DNA of 64,000 nucleotides from Saccharopolyspora spinosa NRRL 18395 (GTDB lineage: Bacteria > Actinomycetota > Actinomycetes > Mycobacteriales > Pseudonocardiaceae): NCBI RefSeq assembly GCF_000194155.1, contig NZ_GL877880.1, positions 345,465-409,464 on the forward strand. Reading direction: 5' to 3'. Position numbers and translations under genes: made by a program. The notes beneath the pieces were generated by a model. The model was given only the letters and a program-made list of their open reading frames with translations. It searched no databases and was not told where the DNA came from. Positions within the stretch are counted from its first letter, which is position 1, and the number at the start of each line of letters is the position of its first letter. This document shows positions 8,569 through 17,098 of the stretch, piece by piece.

Positions 8569-9070
8569 CTGACCTCCTGGAAAACCCGCACGAACCCGCG
8601 CACATGCGGCGGGATGCCGCCAGGATAAGCCGCCGCAGCCCGGCACCGGAACCCACAGCGCACACCATCAGCAACCCGATGGGGTGAGATCGCTTACTGC
8701 CGACCAACCGATCACAAGGGAGCTGCCACCACAATCGCCACCGGGACAACCGCCACGGCGACACCTGAACGGGATGCGCTCTCAAAGCTGCCGCAAGCGG
8801 CGAAGCCGCTTGGCCCACCTATGCAACCTGCACCCGCTGGTTCTCAGGAGCTATCTCGCGAGGACAGACAGTCCCAACGCGAGTCGGGGATCCCGGAGTC
8901 GAGAAAGCCCCTGCGGTTCCGCCACCCGTACCGCCACGCAGAACGAGATCGGAGACCCACTTTGCGAGGTGCTCGTTACATGTCGGGTGGGTTGTGACGA
9001 TAGGCCCTATAGAATCGCCCGATCGTCCCCACGGGATGAGCAGAGCGCACAACCGAACCCGGAGCGCGAT
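8569..9070. other. 502-bp spacer with one dispersed repeat copy
   Basis: No gene is supported here. It holds the divergent promoters of the GNAT and aminotransferase genes and copy A of the dispersed repeat (8791-8927). A TATAGAAT at about 9007-9014 could be the -10 of the aminotransferase promoter, but no convincing -35 is visible. Confidence 0.5.
8791..8927 (-). repeat. Dispersed palindromic repeat, copy A
   Basis: Read on the minus strand this begins GGTGGCGGAACCGCAGG, carries CTCGACTCCGGGATCCCCGA and GGGACTGTC, then TCCTCGCGAG and CTGAGAACC, and ends with a small hairpin CAAGCGGCTTCGCCGCTTG. The same ordered blocks occur at 10,473, 14,684 and (internally deleted) 40,564. Confidence 0.75.
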
Positions 9071-10414
9071 ATGTCGGACCACGGAAGCCAGCCGGCCACG
9101 CCGGAACAGCCCAGCCCGCCCGAGAAGCCCGCACGCAACCTGGACGCGTACCGGGCGCACTACGCGGAGCGGACCACCGGGATGACTGCCTCCGAGATCC
9201 GAGCTCTCTTCGCCGTTGCCAGCCGCCCCGAGGTGGTTTCGCTGGCCGGCGGCATGCCGAACCTCGCCGCGCTGCCGCTGGACTCGCTGGCAGCCGAGGT
9301 CGCCCGCCTCATCTCCGTCGACGGCCAGATCGCGCTGCAGTACGGCTCCGCGCACGGGGTGCCGGAGCTGCGCGAGCAGATCTGCGAGGTCATGGCGCTG
9401 GAGGGGATCACCGCCCACCCCGACGACGTGATGGTCACCGCGGGCTCCCAGATGGCCCTGGACATGGTCACGCGCATCTTCTGCGACCCGGGCGACGTCA
9501 TCCTCGCCGAGGGCCCGTCCTACGTCGGCGCGCTCGGCTCGTTCGCCGCGTACCAGGCCGAGGTCGTACACGTCGCGATGGACGAGGACGGCCTGCAGCC
9601 CGACGCGCTGCGCCAGGCCATCGCCGACGTGACAGCGCAGGGCAAGCGGATCAAGTTCCTCTACACCATTCCGAACTTCCACAACCCGGGCGGCATCACG
9701 CTGGCGCTGCCTCGGCGCTCCGAGATCCTGGAGATCTGCGCCCAGCACGGCATCCTCGTAGTAGAGGACAACCCGTACGGCCTGCTCGGCTTCGACGGCC
9801 AGCCGCACCCCGCGCTGCGCAGCATGGATGCGGACAACGTCGTGTACCTCGGCTCGTTCTCCAAGACGTTCGCCTCCGGCCTGCGCGTCGGCTGGGTACT
9901 GGCGCCGCACGCGATCCGGGAGAAGCTGGTGCTGACCGCCGAGTCGGCCACGCTGTGCCCGCCCACGCTGAACCAGATGATCGTGTCCCGCTACCTGAGC
10001 ACGCACGACTGGCAGGGGCAGATCAAGATCTTCCAGGAGCAGTACCGGGAGCGGCGCGACGCGATGCTCAGCGCGCTGGAGCAGTACATGCCGGCGGGTT
10101 GCACGTGGACGCGCCCCGACGGCGGCTTCTTCGTCTGGCTCACCGTGCCGGAGGGCGTGGACACCAAGGCGATGCTGCCCCGCGCGGTGACCCAGCGGGT
10201 CGCGTACGTGTCGGGCACCGGGTTCTATCGCGACGGGTTCGGCAGCCGGCAGATGCGCTTGTCGTTCTGCTACCCGACGCCGGAGCGGATCCGCGAGGGC
10301 GTCCGACGGCTGGCCAACACGCTGACCGAGGAGATGGAGCTGGTCCGCACCTTCGGCACGGTGCCCCAGCGCAGCGTCCCGGGCCCGCAGGCTCCGTCGC
10401 CCGACACCGCGTAG
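9071..10414 (+). CDS. PLP-dependent aminotransferase (class I/II, 2-aminoadipate type)
   Basis: 447-residue fold-type I PLP enzyme. The Schiff-base lysine is in GSFSKTFASGLRVGW (about residue 266), the phosphate-binding YGSAHGVPELREQI region is near residue 95, NPYGLLGFDG is near 236 and the C-terminal arginine motif is RLSFCYPTPERIREG. It resembles the LysN/2-aminoadipate transaminase group that lacks an N-terminal GntR DNA-binding domain. The amino-acid substrate cannot be told. The start is taken at ATG 9071 (MSDHGSQPA), preceded by GGAGCG. It stands alone between two dispersed repeat copies (A and B). Confidence 0.88.
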   Translation: MSDHGSQPATPEQPSPPEKPARNLDAYRAHYAERTTGMTASEIRALFAVASRPEVVSLAGGMPNLAALPLDSLAAEVARLISVDGQIALQYGSAHGVPELREQICEVMALEGITAHPDDVMVTAGSQMALDMVTRIFCDPGDVILAEGPSYVGALGSFAAYQAEVVHVAMDEDGLQPDALRQAIADVTAQGKRIKFLYTIPNFHNPGGITLALPRRSEILEICAQHGILVVEDNPYGLLGFDGQPHPALRSMDADNVVYLGSFSKTFASGLRVGWVLAPHAIREKLVLTAESATLCPPTLNQMIVSRYLSTHDWQGQIKIFQEQYRERRDAMLSALEQYMPAGCTWTRPDGGFFVWLTVPEGVDTKAMLPRAVTQRVAYVSGTGFYRDGFGSRQMRLSFCYPTPERIREGVRRLANTLTEEMELVRTFGTVPQRSVPGPQAPSPDTA

Positions 10415-10472
10415 AGTTTTTGCCGAATCCTGGCAGGAAAGGGTTCGCTGGCTGGTTTGCGCAGGTGGTCCC

Positions 10473-10621
10473 GTAGCGGAACCTCAGACGCCGCCTCGAC
10501 TGCGGGAGCCCCGACTCTTGTGTATGACCAAATACGCGGCATCGGGACTGTCCTCGCGAGGCGACGTCTGAGAACCCGCCGCGGTGCCGGTTGCGTGCGT
10601 GACGAAAGGCGGCTTCGCCAC
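10473..10621 (+). repeat. Dispersed palindromic repeat, copy B
   Basis: The left end reads GTAGCGGAACCTCAGACG and the right block GACGTCTGAGAACCC, so the two parts are near-complementary inverted arms (GGAACCTCAGACGCCGCCTCG against GGTTCTCAGACGTCGCCTCG) about 60 bases apart. A trailing hairpin-like GGCGGCTTCGCC closes the unit. This is the best preserved copy in the window. Confidence 0.78.
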
Positions 10622-10684
10622 CCTGACGTCACAGTGCGGTTGGGCAGGCTCGCGTTCCAGTCCGCGTGGTCTGCAACGAGAAAC

Positions 10685-10725
10685 AGTCCACTGTGCACCG
10701 GGCCTCCTCCTGCGCACAGTGGACT
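10685..10725. promoter_or_regulatory. 12-bp inverted repeat upstream of the ddl-like gene
   Basis: AGTCCACTGTGC (10685-10696) and GCACAGTGGACT (10714-10725) are perfect inverted repeats with a 17-base spacer, ending 23 bases before the start codon. It could be an operator, an attenuating hairpin or a terminator for upstream transcription. Confidence 0.5.
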
Positions 10726-10748
10726 ACTACTTTCCAGGGGTGTGTTGA

Positions 10749-11699
10749 GTGTCTGATCGCTGGGTTGCCGTGCTCGCAGGGGGGCTGTCGCACGAGCGCG
10801 AGGTGTCGCTGCGCTCCGGGCGCCGATTGTCCGCCGCACTGCGTTCGGTCGGCGTGACCGTGGCGGAGTGGGATGCCGACGCCCGGCTGCTGTCCCGCCT
10901 CGAACAGGAGCGCCCCGACGCGGTCGTGGTCGCCCTGCACGGCGGGGAAGGGGAGAACGGCGCCGTGCAAGCCGTGCTGGACATGGTCGGTGTCCCGTAC
11001 GTCGGCACCGGCCCGCATGCTTGCCGCCGGGCTTGGGACAAGCCGACCGCCAAGGCCGAGCTGGCGCGCTCCGGGCTTGCCACGCCGGACTGGGTTGCGT
11101 TGCCGCATGCAACGTTCCGCGAGCTCGGCGCGCAGGCCGTGCTGGACGCGCTCGTGGCCAAGCTCGGGCTGCCGTTGATGCTCAAGCCGGACCAGGGCGG
11201 GTCGGCGCTGGGCGCGCACGTGGTGCGCGACGCCGCCGAGCTCCCCGCGGCGATGGTGGGTGCGCTGTCCTACGGCGACGCAGTGCTTGTCGAGCAGCTC
11301 GTCGAGGGGACCGAGGTGGCGATCACCGTCATCGACGGGCCGGATGGGCCGGAGGCGTTGCCCGCGGTGCAGATCGAGCCGGCGGACGGCGTTTACGACT
11401 ACACCGCCCGCTACACCGCCGGGCTCACCAGCTACCACGCACCCGCCGAGGTCCCGGCCGAAGCCGCCGCCGCTGCGGGCGAGCTGGCGATCGCCGCACA
11501 CCGACTTCTCGGGCTCCGCGACGTCTCGCGGACGGACGCGATCATCGACCGTGACGGCACACCGCACTTCCTGGAAGTCAACGTGTCACCCGGACTGACC
11601 GAGACCTCGCTGCTGCCGATGGCGGTCGAGGCCGCCGGACGGTCGTTGGGGGAGGTCTTCGCGACGCTCGTCGAGCGGGCGATCGCGCGATCGCGGTAA
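10749..11699 (+). CDS. D-alanine--D-alanine ligase family protein (ATP-grasp)
   Basis: 316-residue ATP-grasp ligase. The N-terminal VAVLAGGLSHEREVSLRSG is the Ddl signature, VALHGGEGENGAVQAVLDMV the substrate-binding stretch, LMLKPDQGGSALGAHVV the nucleotide-binding loop and DAIIDRDGTPHFLEVNVSPG the metal-binding C-terminal motif. It would join two D-alanines for the peptidoglycan stem peptide. At 316 residues it is of the shorter (DdlB-like) size, and a second, longer ddl elsewhere in the genome is possible, so I give no symbol. The start is the GTG at 10749 following AGGGG. It is convergent with parB across a strong terminator. Confidence 0.88.
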   Translation: MSDRWVAVLAGGLSHEREVSLRSGRRLSAALRSVGVTVAEWDADARLLSRLEQERPDAVVVALHGGEGENGAVQAVLDMVGVPYVGTGPHACRRAWDKPTAKAELARSGLATPDWVALPHATFRELGAQAVLDALVAKLGLPLMLKPDQGGSALGAHVVRDAAELPAAMVGALSYGDAVLVEQLVEGTEVAITVIDGPDGPEALPAVQIEPADGVYDYTARYTAGLTSYHAPAEVPAEAAAAAGELAIAAHRLLGLRDVSRTDAIIDRDGTPHFLEVNVSPGLTETSLLPMAVEAAGRSLGEVFATLVERAIARSR

Positions 11700-11705
11700 T
11701 CCGCC

Positions 11706-11719
11706 GTTTCACGTGAAAC
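11706..11719. promoter_or_regulatory. parS site 1
   Basis: Perfect GTTTCACGTGAAAC, the ParB-binding palindrome conserved from Bacillus to actinobacteria. It lies between the ddl-like stop and the convergent terminator. Confidence 0.95.
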
Positions 11720-11754
11720 AAGAGGGCCGGTCTCCGTCGGAGACCGGCCCTCTT
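11720..11754. terminator. Bidirectional terminator between ddl-like gene and parB
   Basis: AAGAGGGCCGGTCTCC (11720-11735) pairs perfectly with GGAGACCGGCCCTCTT (11739-11754) around GTC. The stem directly follows parS site 1. Confidence 0.88.
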
Positions 11755-11832
11755 CTGTACCGCGACCAGTGGTGACATTTTGCATTTTTCGACTACCGAA
11801 AGTAACTGTCACCGTGACGAAAGGTCTCGGTG

Positions 11833-12849
11833 TCATTGCTCGCGGATCTGTAACGCTTGATTACCCAAGATCAACTCTGCGAGGCGCTCGAGGTCGTCGA
11901 CAGACCCGAACTCGACGACGATCCGCCCTTTCCGCCGACCACGCTCCACCTTGACCCTGGTGTCGAAGTGGTTCGACAGCCGGTCTGCCAACCGGTCGAA
12001 GCCGGGGGCCTGGATCGGCTTCTTCGCCGCCGCCTTCTCCTTTCCCGGGCCCTCCGACTTCCGGAGCGTCACCGCCTCCTCCGTCGCCCGGACCGACATG
12101 CCCTCCGCGACGATCCGCTTGGCCAGATCCTCCTGGGCCCCGGCGTCGTCCAGGCCGAGCAGCGCGCGGGCGTGCCCGGCCGAGAGCACCCCGGCCGCGA
12201 CCCGCCGCTGCACCACCATCGGCAGCCGCAGCAGCCGGATGGTGTTGGTGATGACCGGGCGGCTGCGGCCGATCCGGTCGGCCAGCTCGTCGTGCGTCAC
12301 GCCGAACTCCTCCAGCAGCTGCTGGTAAGCCGACGCCTCTTCGAGCGGGTTGAGCTGAACCCGGTGGATGTTCTCCAGCAGCGCGTCCCGGAGCAGCTCG
12401 TCGTCCTGCGTCTTGCGGACGATCGCCGGGATGAACTCCAGCCCGGCCAGCTGGGAAGCGCGCCACCGGCGCTCGCCCATGATCAGCTCGAACTGGTCGG
12501 TCTCCAGCTCGCGCACCACGATGGGCTGCATCAGGCCGAACTCGCGGATGGAGTGCTGCAGCTCCTGCAGCGCCTCCTCGTCGAAGACCTGACGCGGCTG
12601 CTTGGGGTTCGGCGTGATCGAGGAGATGGCGATCTCGCGGTAGACCGCGCCGGCCACGGTCCCGCTGGTTTCACGTGAAACCGGCTCCGCCGCGGGTTCG
12701 GCGGGCTTCGGTCCGCGCGGCACCGGGTTGCGCAGAGCAGCGCCGTCGGCGCCCGCTGGGGGAGCGCCCGCTGGGGGAGCGCCTGCCGGGGGACCGCTGG
12801 GGATCAGCGCGGCGATGCCGCGGCCAAGACCACCTCGACGCTCGGTCAT
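11833..12849 (-). CDS. parB: Chromosome-partitioning protein ParB
   Basis: 338-residue ParB CTPase/clamp that loads at parS and spreads. It starts with the family signature MTERRGGLGRGIAALIPSG. The ParB/Srx nuclease-fold domain (about 85-190) includes the CTP-binding motif ENIHRVQLNPLEEA and an upstream GERRWRASQLAG, followed by the HTH (about 195-240, IGRSRPVITNTIRLLRLP) and a C-terminal dimerisation domain. The ATG overlaps the parA stop (ATGA). The coding sequence contains a perfect parS site encoding VSRET near residue 60, so the gene lies within its own binding array. Confidence 0.97.
   Translation of the reverse strand: MTERRGGLGRGIAALIPSGPPAGAPPAGAPPAGADGAALRNPVPRGPKPAEPAAEPVSRETSGTVAGAVYREIAISSITPNPKQPRQVFDEEALQELQHSIREFGLMQPIVVRELETDQFELIMGERRWRASQLAGLEFIPAIVRKTQDDELLRDALLENIHRVQLNPLEEASAYQQLLEEFGVTHDELADRIGRSRPVITNTIRLLRLPMVVQRRVAAGVLSAGHARALLGLDDAGAQEDLAKRIVAEGMSVRATEEAVTLRKSEGPGKEKAAAKKPIQAPGFDRLADRLSNHFDTRVKVERGRRKGRIVVEFGSVDDLERLAELILGNQALQIREQ
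12668..12681. promoter_or_regulatory. parS site 2, inside parB
   Basis: Perfect GTTTCACGTGAAAC within the parB coding sequence, translated as part of PVSRETS. Confidence 0.93.
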
Positions 12850-13847
12850 GCTGTCTTCCTCTCGGCACCCCGCTCGGCGATCTCCCGAGCGGCGTCCAGG
12901 TAGCTCATCGACCCGCGCGAGCCCGGGTCGTACGTCAGGACTGTCTGGCCGAAGCCGGGCGCCTCGGAGATCTTCACGCTCCGCGGAATTACCGTCCGCA
13001 GCGCCAGCTCCCCGAAGTGGCCGCGAACCTCGGCGGCCACCTGGTCCGCCAGCTTGGTGCGCCCGTCGTACATGGTCAACAGGATCGTCGACACCCAGAG
13101 CGCGGGGTTGAGGTGCGCCTGCACCAGCTCGATGTTGCGCAGCAGCTGCCCCAGCCCCTCCAGCGCGTAGTACTCGCACTGGATCGGGATCAGCACCTCG
13201 TGCGCGGCGACCAACGCGTTCACCGTGAGCAGCCCCAGCGACGGCGGGCAGTCGATGAAGACGTAGTCAGGCGCGAGCTGGTCCACCGCCTCGGAGTTCA
13301 GCGCCTCCTTCAGCCGGCCCTCGCGCGCCACCATAGTGACGAGCTCGATCTCCGAGCCCGCCAGGTCGATCGTCGCCGGCACGCACCACAGGTTCTTCGA
13401 CTGGGTGCTTTGCGCCGCCGCGTCGGCGATGCTGATCTCACCTAGCAGCACCTCGTACACCGACGGGACGCCGGAGCGGTGCTCGACGCCCAGCGCGGTG
13501 CTCGCGTTGCCCTGCGGGTCGAGGTCGATGACCAACACGTTGAGCCCGTGCAGCGCCAGCCCGGCCGCGAGGTTCACCGTGCTCGTCGTCTTGCCGACGC
13601 CGCCCTTCTGGTTGGCCACGGTGATGATCCGCCGATGGGTGGGGCGGGGGAGTTCCAGGGCCTCCGGGTGCAGCACCCGGGTCGCCCGCTGGGCCTCCTC
13701 CATGATCGGGGTCCAGCCGATGTCGTCCTTGCCGAAGTTGCTCATCGACGACTCGCCTGCCGGCGCGGAGGGGAACCGAAGCCCGCCCACTGCACGCCCC
13801 TTCGTTTCACGTGAAACACGACCCGCTCCGTTTGAATCCGGATTCAC
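12846..13847 (-). CDS. parA: Chromosome-partitioning ATPase ParA
   Basis: 333-residue Walker-type partition ATPase. The deviant P-loop NQKGGVGKTTSTVNLAA is at about 78-94, IDLDPQGNAS at about 116 and DCPPSLGLL at about 200. It drives segregation of ParB-parS complexes. I take GTG 13847 as start because it overlaps the rsmG stop (GTGA) and follows an AAAGGA ribosome site. The resulting N-terminal VSRET segment is also found in mycobacterial ParA. An internal ATG at 13745 is the alternative. A perfect parS lies in the N-terminal coding part, and the stop overlaps parB. Confidence 0.95.
   Translation of the reverse strand: MNPDSNGAGRVSRETKGRAVGGLRFPSAPAGESSMSNFGKDDIGWTPIMEEAQRATRVLHPEALELPRPTHRRIITVANQKGGVGKTTSTVNLAAGLALHGLNVLVIDLDPQGNASTALGVEHRSGVPSVYEVLLGEISIADAAAQSTQSKNLWCVPATIDLAGSEIELVTMVAREGRLKEALNSEAVDQLAPDYVFIDCPPSLGLLTVNALVAAHEVLIPIQCEYYALEGLGQLLRNIELVQAHLNPALWVSTILLTMYDGRTKLADQVAAEVRGHFGELALRTVIPRSVKISEAPGFGQTVLTYDPGSRGSMSYLDAAREIAERGAERKTA
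13804..13817. promoter_or_regulatory. parS site 3, inside parA 5' coding region
   Basis: Perfect GTTTCACGTGAAAC; if translation starts at 13847 it encodes VSRET. Confidence 0.93.
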
Positions 13848-14620
13848 CGTCCACGATCCTTTCTCGTTCGACGTGCACCGTCACGACGCCGACCGGACGC
13901 ATTCCGGGTCGCCGCGACCCGCTCAACCACGACGACGGTCGTCGGCACCTCGATCACACCGACACCACACGAAACCACTTCGCCGCGACCGCCGCCGACC
14001 GCAGCGATCGCCGCCGCATCCCGTTCGAGTTCCTCCGCCGCACTCTCGCCCTTCATAGCGAGCAGTCGGCCCCCGGACCGAAGCAGCGGGAGGCACCACT
14101 TCGCGAGCCGTTCCATCGGCGCCACGGCACGCGCGGTCACGACGTCCTGATCGGCCAGCCGTTCGCGCACCGGGCCCTCCTCGGCACGTCCACGCATCAC
14201 CTCGACGGTGAGCGCCAACTCGGTGATGACTTCCTGCAACCACGTCACCCGTCGAGCCATCGGCTCCAACAGGGTCAGATTCAGATCCGGGCGGGCAATC
14301 GCCAACGGGATGCCCGGCAACCCCGCCCCAGAGCCTACGTCCAACACCCGGCAATTCGGTGGCAGCAACTCCGCAATCACCGCAGAGTTCAACAAATGTC
14401 TTTCCCAGAGCCGGTCCAGTTCGCGCGGACCGATCAGACCGCGGCGGATTCCGTGCTCCTGGAGCAACTCGACGAAGCGTTCCGCCAACGCCAACCGCTC
14501 GCCGAATACGACCCGCGCCGCAGATGGCGCACCTCCGGTCAAAGCATTCACCCCGTGTCGAAGTTTCACGTGGAACCAGTTGTGTTCACCTAAGCCTGCC
14601 GGATCGCAATCCGCAGTCAC
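13844..14620 (-). CDS. rsmG: 16S rRNA m7G methyltransferase RsmG (GidB)
   Basis: 258-residue SAM-dependent methyltransferase that modifies G527 of 16S rRNA; its loss gives low-level streptomycin resistance in actinobacteria. SAM motif I is VLDVGSGAGLPGIPLAIARP (about 92-111), preceded by LWERHLLNSAVI; the conserved ARAVAPMERLAKWCLPLL follows at about 170. The start is uncertain: GTG 14620 as given, or a GTG at 14578 inside a near-parS sequence (FHVKLRHG). The C-terminal tail is Arg/Lys-rich. The stop overlaps parA by four bases. Confidence 0.93.
   Translation of the reverse strand: MTADCDPAGLGEHNWFHVKLRHGVNALTGGAPSAARVVFGERLALAERFVELLQEHGIRRGLIGPRELDRLWERHLLNSAVIAELLPPNCRVLDVGSGAGLPGIPLAIARPDLNLTLLEPMARRVTWLQEVITELALTVEVMRGRAEEGPVRERLADQDVVTARAVAPMERLAKWCLPLLRSGGRLLAMKGESAAEELERDAAAIAAVGGGRGEVVSCGVGVIEVPTTVVVVERVAATRNASGRRRDGARRTRKDRGR
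14572..14585. promoter_or_regulatory. Degenerate parS in rsmG 5' region
   Basis: GTTTCACGTGGAAC differs from parS by one base. It encodes part of the N-terminal WFHVKL if rsmG starts at 14620. Confidence 0.7.
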
Positions 14621-14632
14621 ACGGCAACCCGC

Positions 14633-14646
14633 GTTTCACGTGAAAC
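14633..14646. promoter_or_regulatory. parS site 4
   Basis: Perfect GTTTCACGTGAAAC just upstream of rsmG. Confidence 0.95.
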
Positions 14647-14683
14647 TTCCTTGGGGGAATCGACTCAACTCGCGTCGCGATGC

Positions 14684-14820
14684 GGGTGGCGGAACCTCAG
14701 GCGCCGCCCGGACTCCAGATCCCCGATTCGCGCAATTACAACTCAGCGTGAGGCCTTCCTCGCGACGCCTGAGAACCCTCGACAGCGCAGGCGCTACTTC
14801 AAAGAAGCGCTCGAGGTCTC
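14684..14820 (+). repeat. Dispersed palindromic repeat, copy C
   Basis: GGGTGGCGGAACCTCAGGCG opens the unit, with GACTCCAGATCCCCGATTCG, TTCCTCGCGACGCCTGAGAA and a closing hairpin-like AGGCGCTACTTCAAAGAAGC. It has the same block order as copies A and B and lies between two parS sites. Confidence 0.7.
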
Positions 14821-14833
14821 GTCCAAGCTCCGC

Positions 14834-14847
14834 GTTTCACGTGAAAC
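14834..14847. promoter_or_regulatory. parS site 5
   Basis: Perfect GTTTCACGTGAAAC at the truncated end of the IS30 fragment. Confidence 0.95.
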
Positions 14848-15145
14848 ACGGGCCCGAATACGACGGTGCCCCCGCCGGATCCCAGTCCTGCGCGGTACGC
14901 ACGTGAACACCCACCTGCGCGGCAGCAGCACGCCGCGACACACCCGAGGCACGAAGCCGCTCGTAGGCCGCACGCCCCGGGTGCCTGGCAGGACCGGCCT
15001 TTCCCCGCCCTCGGATACCAGCCTTGGGCGCCCACCCATAAGCCGTGTTCCGGTTCACTCCCACCACACGGGCAGCGGCCAGAACACTGCCCGACTCCCG
15101 GTCGAGCGCCTCGAAGAACCGAGCCCTCAACTCCCCAGAAACCAC
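14837..15145 (-). pseudogene. IS30-family transposase N-terminal fragment
   Basis: About 90 residues beginning VSGELRARFFEAL and containing VNRNTAYGWAPKAGIRGRGK and SRRAAAAQVGVHVRTAQDWD match the double helix-turn-helix N-terminal region of actinobacterial IS30-type transposases. The DDE catalytic domain is missing: the frame runs into parS site 5 and stops. A 19-bp inverted repeat with one mismatch (15145-15163 and 15169-15187) directly precedes the start and probably includes the old terminal repeat. No other half of the element is seen nearby. Confidence 0.7.
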
Positions 15146-15187
15146 GATCCTCGCAACTCCCTGAAATCCAGGGTGTTGCGAGGATCG
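15145..15187. repeat. Inverted repeat at the IS30 remnant edge
   Basis: CGATCCTCGCAACTCCCTG and CAGGGTGTTGCGAGGATCG are complementary with one mismatch and a 5-base loop. It may act as a terminator for jag, whose stop codon is at 15229. Confidence 0.6.
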
Positions 15188-15228
15188 CTAGAACCCGCCA
15201 ATCGTCGGGGGCACCGGTGGGGGAGGGG

Positions 15229-15789
15229 TCAGCTCTTGAAGACGACAACCTTGCGGTTGGGCTCTTCTCCTTCGCTCTCGCTGTGCACGCCGTCGACGGC
15301 CGCAACAGCGTCGTGGATGATCTTCCGCTCGAACGGCGTCATCGGGCGCAGCCGGGTCTCTTTGCCGGTCTCCAGCACGGTCTCCGCGGTCGACCGCCCG
15401 AGCTCGGTCAGCTCCTGCCGGCGGCCCGCCCGCCAGCCCGCGACGTCCAGCATCAGCCGGCTGCGGACGCCGGTCTCCTGCTGCACCGCCAGCCGGGTCA
15501 GCTCCTGCAGCGCCTCCAGCACCTGGCCGCGTACGCCGACCAGCTTCTCCAGATCGTCGCCGCCGTCGATGCTCACCACCGCGCGACCCGCCTCGACGTC
15601 CAGGTCGATGTCCCCGTCGTAGTCCAGCAGGTCGAGCAGCCGCTCCAGGTAGTCACCCGCGATGTCGCCCTCCTGCACCAGGAGAGCTTCGGTGTTCGAC
15701 ACCTCGGGCTTGGCGGTCTCGTTGTTCTCGGTGCTGTCGGTCTGGAGCTCGGCCGGGGACGGGCTCGACTCCTGCACGGTTTCGGACAC
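15229..15789 (-). CDS. Jag/KhpB-like RNA-binding protein (KH-R3H)
   Basis: 186-residue homologue of Rv3920c. An acidic leader (1-40) is followed by a KH-II-type domain (about 45-115, with VGVRGQVLEALQELTRLA) and an R3H domain (about 120-185, with RPMTPFERKIIHDAVAAVDG). It binds single-stranded RNA and is linked with YidC in many bacteria. The GTG start has a GGAGAGGAG ribosome site. It is part of the rpmH-rnpA-yidD-yidC-jag unit, 32 bases after yidC. Confidence 0.92.
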   Translation of the reverse strand: MSETVQESSPSPAELQTDSTENNETAKPEVSNTEALLVQEGDIAGDYLERLLDLLDYDGDIDLDVEAGRAVVSIDGGDDLEKLVGVRGQVLEALQELTRLAVQQETGVRSRLMLDVAGWRAGRRQELTELGRSTAETVLETGKETRLRPMTPFERKIIHDAVAAVDGVHSESEGEEPNRKVVVFKS

Positions 15790-15821
15790 TGGGTGTCTCC
15801 TCTCCAGGGTTCGCGACGGAC

Positions 15822-16754
15822 TCAGCGGGACTCGCCCGGCTTGTCCGCGTCGCGAGAACGGTCTTCGATCACCCCGGGGATCTCACCGGGTTGGTCCTTG
15901 GCCGCCGGGTCCGCGGCCCGCGTGGTGTCCGTCTCCACCGCAGTGGATTCGACGACCACGGGCGCGCCGGCCAGCGCAGCCTCCTCGCGGTCGATCCGGC
16001 GGTACACCACGCGCTGCTGACCCAGCGTCCAGAAGTTGTTGGCCAGCCAGTAGATGAGGATGGCCAGCGGCAGGAACGGACCACCGATGATCGCGAACAT
16101 CGGGAAGATCCACAGCGTCATCCGGTTCATGATCGCCGTCTGCGGGTTGGCCGCCGCGTCGGCGGTCTGCCGCTGCACCGAGTGGCGCGCGGTGAAGTGC
16201 GTGGCGATCGCGGCGGCGATCATCAACGGCACACCGACCAGCATCATTTCCACGCGGTCGGTGCCGAACGTCGCGAGCACCTCGGGGGCCTGGCTAATGG
16301 TGTTCGACAGCTTCGCGCCGAACAGATCGGCCGCCACGAACGAGGCCACGTCGTCTGCGTTGAAGATGTAGTTCGACGGTGCGCCCGGCTTGAACCCGTT
16401 GAGCACGTGGAAGAGCCCGATGAACACCGGGATCTGCACCAGCATCGGCAGGCAGCCGCTGAGCGGGTTGAAGCCCTGCTCGGCCTGCATCTTCTGCATC
16501 TCGGCGGCCAGCTTCTGCCGGTCGTCGCCGTACTTGGCTTGCAGCTCTCGGATCTGCGGCGCGAATTCCTGCATCTTCTTCATCGACCGCACCTGGTGCA
16601 CGAACGGCTTGAACAACAGCGCGCGCAGCGTGAAAACGAGGAAGATCACCGCAAGCGCCCAGGCGTAGCCGCTGGCCGGATCCAACACGAAGCCGAACAC
16701 CTTGTGCCAGAACCAGAGGATGGCCGACACCGGGTAGTAGATGAAGTCCAGCAC
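15822..16754 (-). CDS. yidC: Membrane protein insertase YidC
   Basis: 310-residue Oxa1/YidC insertase. The N-terminal hydrophobic segment (MLDFIYYPVSAILWFW) is followed by ALLFKPFVHQVRSMKKMQEF, the hydrophilic-groove helix with a basic residue, and four further membrane segments, e.g. LPMLVQIPVFIGLFHVL and LPLAILIYWLANNFWTLGQQ. The acidic C-terminal tail (about 250-310) resembles that of other Gram-positive forms. It inserts membrane proteins with or without SecYEG. It starts five bases after the yidD stop. Confidence 0.96.
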   Translation of the reverse strand: MLDFIYYPVSAILWFWHKVFGFVLDPASGYAWALAVIFLVFTLRALLFKPFVHQVRSMKKMQEFAPQIRELQAKYGDDRQKLAAEMQKMQAEQGFNPLSGCLPMLVQIPVFIGLFHVLNGFKPGAPSNYIFNADDVASFVAADLFGAKLSNTISQAPEVLATFGTDRVEMMLVGVPLMIAAAIATHFTARHSVQRQTADAAANPQTAIMNRMTLWIFPMFAIIGGPFLPLAILIYWLANNFWTLGQQRVVYRRIDREEAALAGAPVVVESTAVETDTTRAADPAAKDQPGEIPGVIEDRSRDADKPGESR

Positions 16755-16759
16755 GCGGG

Positions 16760-17098
16760 CTACTCCTCGGCAGGTTTCTCGGGTACGCGGCCACCAACGG
16801 GGTCGCCCGCCGCGGACCGCTCACGGGGCGGTGGAACCGGGTCCAGGCCTCCAGGGTGCCAGGGGCCGCAGCGCAGCAACCTGCGCAGGGTCAACCAGCC
16901 ACCGCGGAACAGACCGTGGACGGTGAGGGCCTCGACCGCGTAGGTGCTGCAACTCGGGTAGAACCGGCACGACGGCGGCAGCAGTGGGGAGATCACCTTG
17001 CGGTAGACGTGCACCGGACCGAGCAGCACCCAGGCGAGCGGGCTCGGGCGCCGAGCAGGGGCGCGGAGCCTGTCGTCGTGGCGCTCGTCCGAAGCCAT
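16760..17098 (-). CDS. yidD: Membrane protein insertion efficiency factor YidD
   Basis: 112-residue YidD-family protein with the signature LLPPSCRFYPSCSTYAVEAL and the conserved cysteine in LLRCGPWHPGGLDPVPP. The ATG at 17098 overlaps the rnpA stop by one base (TGATG). A much longer upstream frame exists but covers rnpA and rpmH. The N-terminal 25 residues are charged and variable. Confidence 0.92.
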   Translation of the reverse strand: MASDERHDDRLRAPARRPSPLAWVLLGPVHVYRKVISPLLPPSCRFYPSCSTYAVEALTVHGLFRGGWLTLRRLLRCGPWHPGGLDPVPPPRERSAAGDPVGGRVPEKPAEE

